A stretch of 64,000 bases of DNA from CAZOKZ01 sp964580585 (GTDB lineage: Bacteria > Sumerlaeota > Sumerlaeia > SLMS01 > JAHLLQ01), in NCBI GenBank assembly GCA_964580585.1, contig CAZOKZ010000001.1, positions 124,001 to 188,000 on the forward strand. The letters run 5' to 3'. The position numbers and the translations under genes were made by a program. Below the pieces are notes generated by a model that saw only the letters and a list, made by a program, of their open reading frames with translations, did not search any database and was not told the origin of the DNA. Positions within the stretch are counted from its first letter, which is position 1, and every line of letters starts with the position of its first letter. Shown piece by piece: positions 17,387 through 25,000 of the stretch.

Positions 17387-18178
17387 CTAAATTGACTTCA
17401 CCAAACCGCCATCCACCATCCAATTCATCCCGGTGAGATAGTCGGCGATCGGAGAGGACAAATAGGCGATCAAATGTCCGATATCATCAGGACGCCCCAA
17501 TCGTCCGGCGGGAATTTTTTGGAGCAAATCGTCCCGAACTTCTTCCGGCGAGCGACCCGAACGCGAGGCCTGCATGCACAAAACGTTTACAAGGCGTTCG
17601 GTGTTGATGCGTCCCGGCGAGATGGCATGGCAGCAGACTTTTTCTTCGGCGAGTTCCGTTGCCATCGTTTTGATCATCCCGACCACACCCGGGCGGAACA
17701 CATTCGAAAGCGTCAGTCCATCAATGGGTTCTCGGGTGGAACTGCTGGTGATAACAAAAACACGCGGCGCCGGACTACGTTTCAACAACGGCAGAGCTAC
17801 TTTGGCTAGATAAACAGGCGCGACAATTAACAAGTCCGCAGCCTGACGCCATTGAGTAACACTCAGGGTTTGGATGGTTCCTGACGGCGGACCGCCGCTG
17901 TTGCAAACGATGATATCGAGACGTCCGAATTCATCTTCAATGCGTTGTAAAACTTTTTCCTGTGGCTCGAAATAAGCAGAATCGGCTACGTTGTACAAAA
18001 CACGCCGTCCGGTGGAGTCGGCGATTTCGCGCGCGGTGCGCAAGAGGGTGTCCTCTGTACGTGCCGTCAACATCAGGTCGCACCCTTCGGTCGCAAGAGC
18101 TTCCGCAATACCTCGTCCGATTCCTTTGCTGGCGCCTTGCACCAGCGCCACATGCCCTTTGAGCATCAAATCCATCAT
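17387..18178 (-). CDS. Short-chain dehydrogenase/reductase-like protein with atypical active site
   Basis: The 263-residue protein has the Rossmann nucleotide-binding loop GASKGIG near residue 16, the NSGG stretch near 93 (usual NAGG), the catalytic-serine region VITSSSTREP, and the C-terminal YLTGMNWMVDGG motif of classical FabG-like SDRs. Where YxxxK is expected, the alignment LSNVFRPGVVGMIKT against YSASKAAVIGFTK puts serine in place of tyrosine and arginine in place of lysine. A sub-family of SDRs with an LSNxxR segment exists, so the change may be a family trait and not decay. The substrate is unknown. The start overlaps the end of bpt by four bases (18175-18178), so translation is coupled. 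Confidence 0.85.
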   Translation of the reverse strand: MMDLMLKGHVALVQGASKGIGRGIAEALATEGCDLMLTARTEDTLLRTAREIADSTGRRVLYNVADSAYFEPQEKVLQRIEDEFGRLDIIVCNSGGPPSGTIQTLSVTQWRQAADLLIVAPVYLAKVALPLLKRSPAPRVFVITSSSTREPIDGLTLSNVFRPGVVGMIKTMATELAEEKVCCHAISPGRINTERLVNVLCMQASRSGRSPEEVRDDLLQKIPAGRLGRPDDIGHLIAYLSSPIADYLTGMNWMVDGGLVKSI

Positions 18179-18981
18179 TGGATCCTTTCAATCGTTGGGT
18201 TGATGATCGAGTGGGGTGAATTCAAAACGCAGTTCGTTACTCCGTCCCCGTGCTTGTCAACGCGCAACCAATTTCCACACGAGTCGCCAATTTCACAGGG
18301 TTGGAACATGGATTTATAGTTCATTTTCACACAGTCGCGAATAAAATAACCCATATAGTAATGCGTCATTCGGAGCTGTTTCGCATGATGGATCAACCAG
18401 AGAATTGCCCATGTTCCCAGACTGGAATTTACCTTCTCGGGATCGAAATAAGTGTAAACTGAACTCAGGCAATTCCCATCGATATCGACAATGGCGACCG
18501 CGACGATACGTTCGTCCAGATGGAATTCGATTTCCCGGGTTTCCACGGGGGATTGATATAAAAAATCGGAAAATTCCTGCCATTCCGTGCACATTTCTCC
18601 GGTGTGACGGCTCTTTTGATAACGAACGAACAAGTCGAATTTTTCTTCCGTCGGCGTTGGAGAACAACTCCGTCCCTCGATGTCGCGATTGCGGTTGAGT
18701 AGTTTTCGCTGTGTGCGCGAAGGAGAGAATTCATCAACGGGGATACGGATGGGACGGCACTCGTTGCAAGTCTCGCATACGGGCTTGTAAAAAACCATGC
18801 CGCTCCGGCGCCAACCAAAGTCCATCAGTGTTCGGTAAAACCCGTTGGGCGATTGATTGAGCATGAAAGCGCGCTCGCGGGCCATTCGATTGGGCAGATA
18901 GGAACACTCGTGAGGTGGGCCGATTGGCACCCCCATGGAGTCGAGGAGTTTTTCGATCTGTCCGGATGGGGTCATCATCAT
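18175..18981 (-). CDS. bpt: Aspartate/glutamate leucyltransferase (Bpt, N-degron pathway)
   Basis: The protein matches bacterial Bpt of the ATE family, which adds leucine from Leu-tRNA to N-terminal Asp or Glu and so marks proteins for ClpS/ClpAP. The N-terminal segment PPHECSYLPNRMARERAF and the cysteine cluster CETCNECRPIRIPV are the family signature. The conserved C-terminal half contains SSVYTYFDPEKVNSSLGTWA and a YYMGYFI segment. I use the ATG at 18981, which overlaps the stop of the upstream transporter gene as ATGA (18978-18981); the longer frame to 19029 would overlap it by 52 bases. Two copies of GGGACGGAG lie in this gene (18240-18248, 18668-18676). Confidence 0.9.
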   Translation of the reverse strand: MMMTPSGQIEKLLDSMGVPIGPPHECSYLPNRMARERAFMLNQSPNGFYRTLMDFGWRRSGMVFYKPVCETCNECRPIRIPVDEFSPSRTQRKLLNRNRDIEGRSCSPTPTEEKFDLFVRYQKSRHTGEMCTEWQEFSDFLYQSPVETREIEFHLDERIVAVAIVDIDGNCLSSVYTYFDPEKVNSSLGTWAILWLIHHAKQLRMTHYYMGYFIRDCVKMNYKSMFQPCEIGDSCGNWLRVDKHGDGVTNCVLNSPHSIINPTIERIQ

Positions 18982-20762
18982 GATCCAAAAGGAAACGCAT
19001 ATGGAATAATGATCATGGCTGATGCCCAAACGGTCAAATCCAAAGGTAACCCGATGCGGATAAAATCCGAGAAGCGGTATCCGCCCGGACCAAAAACCAT
19101 CAGGTTTGTCTGATAGCCGATGGGTGTGGCAAAAGCGGCTGAACTGGCAATCATCACACCAATGGCAAACGGCAAATAGTCGGCCCCGACCATTTGAGCG
19201 GTGGGAACGACAAACGGAAACATCAATACAGCGGCGGCGTTATTGGTCAGAAATTCCGATGCGACCATTGTGACAAAGTAAAGCATCGCCAACGCCACCA
19301 GGGGGTTTTCAATCCCCAGCGAAAATACCGCATTTACAACAGCTTCGGCAGCGCCACTCTCTTTCATGGCGTTTCCGATTCCCAACGCAGCCGCGATGGA
19401 AAGCAATACGCGTCCATCGAGACTTCGACGTGCCGTTTCCAGAGAGCAACATCCCGTCACGAACATGGCGCCAGCTGCAATCAACGCCGCCAACAGTATG
19501 TTTACCTTGGCGACAGCAATGAACAATACCATGACGATCAGAATCAGTAGCGACAACCAGGCTTTGTCAAATCGCGGAGGCGTGTAGCCTTCGATTCGGC
19601 TGACCAGATAGAAATCACGGGAATCGCGATGACGTTCGAGAAACGAAGGCAACCCTTCGATCAAGAGCGTATCGCCTGCTTGCAGAACAATATCGCCGAT
19701 TTTTTTATTAATACGTTCACCGTGACGCGCCACAGCGATCACGACGGCTTCGTATTTGGTGCGAAATCGCCCCTCGCGCACGCTCTTGCCTACAAGTGGC
19801 GAAGTGTGTGAAACAACAGCTTCAACCAAAACGCGATCGGTTGGCGGGGCATTCAATTTGAAGAGTTGATCCGTTGCAGGCTTTAAACCAGGGATTTTAT
19901 GCAAATCCACAACGGAGTTCACGATACCGACAAAGATAAGATGATCGTCGGCTTGGAGTTTTTCCTTGGGTTTGACAGCGGGAATGATTTCGCCTTCACG
20001 GTCGATTTCCATCAAATACACGCCGTCCAGATGACGTAGCCCGGCTTGCTCGATGGACTTGCCAACCAACGGACTGGCAGGATCGACTTTCATTTCCAGC
20101 ACATATTCGCGCAAATCCGACGAAGGCGCCATCGCAGGCGTTCGATCGGGTAAAAGCCATTTGCTGGTGAGCAAAATAAACCCGACACCAAACAAGGCGA
20201 TCGGAAGACCAACTGCGGAAATTTCAAAAAAACCCAGAGAATAACCGGTTTCTGCCTGAATTCGTTTGGCGACAATCAGGTTCGTACTGGTACCGATAAT
20301 CGTGCAAAGTCCACCCAGAATTGCCGAATAACTGAGCGGAATGAGGAGTTTGGAAACAGGCATATTGAGCTTCTTGGCCCAATCGTTTACCACAGGCAGA
20401 AGCACCGCCACCAACGGGGTGTTGTTCATAAAACCGCTGATCGACATCACGGGAAACATGATGCGCGATTGAGCAGCCAGCGTCGATTTTGGTCTGCCGA
20501 GCAGCATGTTGACCAAATACCAGACGCCCCCGGTTTCACGAATGGCGGCTGCCACCATGAAAAGCACGCCGATTGCCAGCATGCCTTCGTCAGAAAATCC
20601 AATCAACCCGTCGGCAACCGTAAACGTTTCGCCGCCAAGAATCAGCAGAACCGCCAATCCCGACAATAAAATAATTTCGGGGCTGAAGCGGGAGAAAATT
20701 AGAAAGATAAATACGACTGCGACTGTGGCGAGCACAATCCAGGCAAAGGGTTCCATGATCAC
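18978..20762 (-). CDS. SLC13/CitT-family transporter with two TrkA-C domains
   Basis: The 594-residue protein has about five transmembrane helices at each end and, between roughly residues 215 and 385, two soluble TrkA-C (RCK_C) domains (VDPASPLVGKSIEQAGLRHL and VSHTSPLVGKSVREGRFRTK). The helical parts carry DASS-family signatures: FMNNTPLVAVLLP near residue 112 and a second N-x-A-A-x-L-M-F-P half (LTNNAAAVLMFPFVVPTAQM) near 518. Such proteins (SAC1-like permeases) take up sulfate, dicarboxylates or similar anions with sodium. The TrkA-C domains probably sense a nucleotide or ion. The gene is translationally coupled to bpt. The Rrf2 gene lies upstream, 75 bases away and in the same direction. 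Confidence 0.9.
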   Translation of the reverse strand: MIMEPFAWIVLATVAVVFIFLIFSRFSPEIILLSGLAVLLILGGETFTVADGLIGFSDEGMLAIGVLFMVAAAIRETGGVWYLVNMLLGRPKSTLAAQSRIMFPVMSISGFMNNTPLVAVLLPVVNDWAKKLNMPVSKLLIPLSYSAILGGLCTIIGTSTNLIVAKRIQAETGYSLGFFEISAVGLPIALFGVGFILLTSKWLLPDRTPAMAPSSDLREYVLEMKVDPASPLVGKSIEQAGLRHLDGVYLMEIDREGEIIPAVKPKEKLQADDHLIFVGIVNSVVDLHKIPGLKPATDQLFKLNAPPTDRVLVEAVVSHTSPLVGKSVREGRFRTKYEAVVIAVARHGERINKKIGDIVLQAGDTLLIEGLPSFLERHRDSRDFYLVSRIEGYTPPRFDKAWLSLLILIVMVLFIAVAKVNILLAALIAAGAMFVTGCCSLETARRSLDGRVLLSIAAALGIGNAMKESGAAEAVVNAVFSLGIENPLVALAMLYFVTMVASEFLTNNAAAVLMFPFVVPTAQMVGADYLPFAIGVMIASSAAFATPIGYQTNLMVFGPGGYRFSDFIRIGLPLDLTVWASAMIIIPYAFPFGS

Positions 20763-20837
20763 AACTCGACGATCGAATTATAAACATCTCGTTTTGAAGA
20801 GCTTAACACAATTTTGCAAAACCTGATTCTCGGCGAA

Positions 20838-21302
20838 TCAGATTCCTCCTCCATCCTGGAATTCGTTCGTATTGGAAATTCGATACCGAATGGGCGAATT
20901 ATTCAACACATGATCCAGTGTAGTTTCGTTCATCAACTGATCAACGGCATTACCAATATCACATAACACTCGCCGTACTTGAGCAGTCGGTAAATTTTCA
21001 TCGGGGGCAAGGTCATCGAGCAGTTCCGGATCGACTGGCTCGAGGTGGCCGTCAAAATGACGCAAGATGCATCCAATGCTGATCTCGCCGGGAAAACGGA
21101 GCAAGCGATAGCCGCCGTTTTTTCCTGCTAAACTTTCCACGAGACCCAATTCTCGCAACTCGCGCATGATCGCTTCGAGGAATTTGCGTGGAATATCGTT
21201 CGATTCGGCCAATTCGCGCACCGACACCGGCGCCGGCGATTGACCGGATGCCAGGTACAGGAGAGCTCGAAGGGCGTAATCCGATTTGCGGCTCAATCTC
21301 AT
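20838..21302 (-). CDS. Rrf2-family transcriptional regulator
   Basis: The start MRLSRKSDYALRALLYLASG is typical of Rrf2/IscR proteins, so I use the ATG at 21302; a second ATG at 21314 adds four residues. The winged helix includes VSVRELAESNDIPRKFLEAI and a GGYRL wing. Only two cysteines occur (GCILRHF and RVLCDIG), whereas IscR, NsrR and RsrR use three closely spaced cysteines. A canonical Fe-S sensor is therefore unlikely, and it may be a CymR-like or ligand-free form. It lies upstream of the SLC13 transporter in the same direction and may regulate it. That link is inferred from position. Confidence 0.85.
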   Translation of the reverse strand: MRLSRKSDYALRALLYLASGQSPAPVSVRELAESNDIPRKFLEAIMRELRELGLVESLAGKNGGYRLLRFPGEISIGCILRHFDGHLEPVDPELLDDLAPDENLPTAQVRRVLCDIGNAVDQLMNETTLDHVLNNSPIRYRISNTNEFQDGGGI

Positions 21303-21571
21303 GGGGCGTCTCATTCCAAAGCAGGTATTCCTACTAACTTGATAGGATTTAGGGGCGTCAAGCCCGTTCAGTCGTCGTAGAATCGTTTTCGTATCGGGTC
21401 AGTTGAGAATCGAATTGCCCGATTTTGATCCACATTCTATATAAACTATTATTTATCGTAATTATCTATTTAGCCCAAATGGGTTAAAAATATGATTTCC
21501 TGCCATTAAAATGCGATTTGTTGCGGTGCATCCCTTTGGAAACCTGTGGAATTCTATTGCGGCCCCTGCAC

Positions 21572-21871
21572 TTAAAAGGACACTAGACCCAAGCGAATAG
21601 TATTACCATCGAAGAAAACGAAACCCGCTGAAGCTTCGGAATTCTGATAAATCGACTTGCAGGCAAAAGCTGAGGTCTGTCGCCCAATCAGGTTGGAAGT
21701 ATTTTTAGCGGTGTTTTTTTTGATGCGAGCATGCGAAATTCCTAACGAAGGAGGATAGCGATCGCTGCGGTCTTGACCAAGAGCTTCATCGTTGAATTTG
21801 GCATTACCTCGGATTCGCAGCAAATCAATAGGGTAACCTAAATCATCCAGATAAATCGGTAGTTCAACCAT
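21572..21871 (-). CDS. Doubtful small hypothetical protein
   Basis: A 99-residue open frame starts MVELPIYLDDLGYPIDLLRI and ends FVFFDGNTIRLGLVSF. It has no motif I recognise, no signal peptide and no transmembrane helix. It lies in AT-rich DNA where chance open frames are less likely than in GC-rich DNA, which is the only point in its favour. No clear ribosome-binding site is seen. It could be a decayed gene or chance. Confidence 0.25.
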   Translation of the reverse strand: MVELPIYLDDLGYPIDLLRIRGNAKFNDEALGQDRSDRYPPSLGISHARIKKNTAKNTSNLIGRQTSAFACKSIYQNSEASAGFVFFDGNTIRLGLVSF

Positions 21872-21953
21872 CGGGAATAGATGACCGGAGAGAAGTCAGA
21901 CCTTAGAGAGATGAAGGTCTTCCCCAATAGTAAACTCCAGAATCATTAACCCC

Positions 21954-21987
21954 CCGAGGGTCTCGGTTCATCGCCAGTCGATGAACC
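21954..21987 (+). promoter_or_regulatory. Paired hairpins in the leader of the BACON-repeat gene
   Basis: Two stems overlap by two bases: CCGAG/CTCGG around the loop GGT (21954-21966), and GGTTCATCG/CGATGAACC around CCAGT (21965-21987). The second is a perfect nine-base stem. They cannot form at full length at the same time, so they could be alternative leader structures 50 bases before the start codon. No T-run follows, so this is not a terminator. The regulatory role is inferred only. Confidence 0.35.
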
Positions 21988-22037
21988 ATTTAGAAGTTTT
22001 ACTAAGGTAAAAAACCAACTCGCAGGAGGAAATTGGA

Positions 22038-25000
22038 ATGCAGAAACTTCAAAGCGCTCTTGGTTTCCCGACCAAGTCCCAAGTGGGACCGACTCGTGGT
22101 AACCATAAAGCGCGCCGTAAGACAGGATTGTTCGGCAAGTCGGCATCCATGCTGATGGCAGCGGGCATTCTGATGGCGACCCAATCGGCGTTTGCCGTGT
22201 ACACCGTGCAACGCTCTGGGTCGAACCTGACGATTACCGCAGGTGCAGGCGAAACGAACGTTCTTTCGATGACGCTCAATGCGGCCAACATCGAATTTGC
22301 CGACGCCGGCATTACTTTCGATGACGTCGATAACGGCGGCACGGGCATCGTCGGCGATGGCACCAACATGATTTCGTTGAACGAAGGTCTCATCACGAGC
22401 ATCGATATCGTGCTCGGCGATGGCAACGACTCGTTCATCGCGAACAGTTGGGCTCAAGCGGATGGCGGTACGATTGATTTCGGTTCTGGAACAGCCGACT
22501 CGCTCACGTTCTTTGGCCGCGGAAACAACGATAACATCTCGATTGTTCCCGTCGGAACCGATGTGACGTTCGCACGTAACAACGTTCCCCAGATCCAGCT
22601 TTACTGCTCCGGTCTGGAAACAGCCGATGTCGATATGCAATCGGGCGATGACACGATCACGATCGAAGACCTTTCGACCGCCGTTGATTTTGCCTCGTTG
22701 ACCGTCCTCGGCGACGACAGCAGCGACACCTTTAACGTCAAACCTTCTCAATCGACAGCGATCCTGCTGTCGGGCGGTAACCAAATCCTGGCTGACACGT
22801 TCAACCTGGATACGTTGGGTCTGGCGATTCAAGATCCCATCACGACGCCTGATGGTGTCATTGGCTTCCTTGGCCTTGGCGACTATCAGGACATCACGTA
22901 TTTCGGGATGGAAATCGTTAATGTCGAAAATCAGCCCTGCCTGTACACGGTTGCTCCGTTGAACGCTACTTTGGTGGCGAACGACGGTGGCGCCGCTGGC
23001 GTGGATGCATCTTTCGACGTTTTGACGAATGAACCCAACTGCACATGGCTTGCCCAGTCGAACGATACGTGGATCACGATCACGTCTCCGACTCCCGCTC
23101 AGGGTGTTGGCGACACGACGGTGAGCTACACGGTGACCGATAACGACGGCAACCCGCCTCGCACGGGTACGATTTCTGTCATCACCGAAAACGGAATGAT
23201 TCTTCACACCGTGTTCCAGAACGGCGATTGCACGTTTGGTATCGCCGATGACGGCGCGGACTCGGACGGCGACGGCGACGCCAGCTTGCTGACCGTTCCG
23301 GCTGCCGGTACGGCAGGCGCTACGGTCGAAGTGACCGCGGGCGCTGGCTGCTCCTGGACCATTTCGGAAAACTCGTCCTGGCTCGAACTGCTTTCTCCCC
23401 CGCTGCCCAACGGCACGGGCAACGCGACTTTCACGGTTGCGGTGGATTCGAACGTCGGTCCGGCTCGCTCGACGACGATCAACCTGAAAGACAACACCTC
23501 TGGCCAGATCGTCAGCCAACTGCGCGTTTCGCAAGTTGCTGGCTGCGATATCCAGATCGATTCGTTCACCTCGGACTTCACGTCTGCTGGCGGCGCGGAT
23601 AGCATTCTGGTTACCGGTGGCGTTGGTTGTACCTGGACGGCCGCGACGGGCGATGCCTGGATTACGATCAACAACGCTTCGGGCAACGGCCTTGGCCAGA
23701 TTTCCTACACCGTCGCTCCCAACACGGGCCCGGCTCGTACGGGAACGATCACGGTCGGCGCCTTGACGCACACCGTGAACCAGGGCAGCGGCTGCGTACT
23801 GACGACACCGGATCCGGTTTCGTACAACGTTTCGGCTGCCGGCCAAATTGGCATCTCGAACACCATCAACGCCGATGCGGGTTGTACCTGGACGGCGGTT
23901 TCGTCTGCTCCTTCTTGGGTGACGATCACCGCTGGCGCCACGGGTGTGGCTCCTGGTGTGGTGACGTTCGATGTGGCCCAGAACTTCGGTCCTGCACGCA
24001 GCGGAACGATCACGGTTACGGGTGACAACAACTCGATCGTGATTGCAGTCAACCAAGCAGAAGGCTGCGACCTGACGACGAACGTTCCGGACGTCTTCAA
24101 CCTGAATCCGGAAGCTTCCTCGGGACGCTTCACGGTCTTCTTTGCTGGTCCTGTTCCTCCGACTGTCAGCGACGCCTGCGAATTGATCGCGTTCACGGAT
24201 GACAACTGGATTGTCGTCACGGAAGGCGCCAACGGTTCGGGTTCTGGCCATCAGGTCAGCTTCGATGTGCTGGAAAATAACGGCGCTGCCCGCGCGGGCA
24301 TCATCGTTGTTCAATCGGTCATCGACCCGGGTGATTTCACCTTTGTCACAATCAATCAAGCAGCTTGCGCTTTGACGGCGCCGGTGCTTGCAGCTCCGAA
24401 CGCAACCTATAACCACGAAGGTGGCCTTGGCAACTTTGCCGTTACGATGGCTGCTGGTGGTCAAAATTCCTGCGACTGGACGGTGACGTCCAACGTCGCT
24501 TGGTTGAACATCCTCAGCGGTCCTTCCGGCAACGGTAACGGCATCGTAAACTACGAAGTGCTTCCCTACCAGTCGAACGCTGGTTTGCGCACGGGTACGT
24601 TCACGGTGACGTTGACGAACGGCGGCACGGCTCAGTTCCGTGTTGACCAAATCGACGATTGCGACCTGATCGCTCCGGCTGGCGAAGTCGCAAACTTCGA
24701 CCAGGACGGCGGCACGGGCAACTTCGACGTGACGTTGGCTGCTGGTGGAACGATCGATTGCGACTGGACGGTTTCGATCGCTTCGACGGATCCGGCTGGC
24801 GATACTTCCTGGATCACCTTAGCATCGGCAGTGGACGGCGTGGGCAATGGCCTCATTTCCTACGAAGTCGCTCCTCTTTACTATGACACGACGGCCCCGC
24901 GTCAGCGCACGGGCACGATCACGATCACCCTTCCGAATGGCGACACCGCTGTTCACAACATCAACCAGGTTGACAACTGCGCTCCAGTCGTCACCAACCC

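Larger units (their letters stand above)
21303..22037. other. AT-rich intergenic region
   Basis: This 735-base stretch between the divergent Rrf2 and BACON-protein genes is visibly richer in A and T than its surroundings, especially 21420-21480. It holds one doubtful 99-codon minus-strand frame (21572-21871), two 5' leader hairpins and the AGGAGGA ribosome-binding site (22024-22030) of the next gene. I could not identify a tRNA or a clear sigma-70 promoter in it. Confidence 0.6.

Noticed and set aside
22002..24650. 882-residue open frame on the minus strand across the BACON gene
   Set aside because: It is antisense to a strongly codon-biased real gene, is rich in Arg, His and Val without domains, and has no ribosome-binding site. 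The bias of the sense strand removes stops from this frame.
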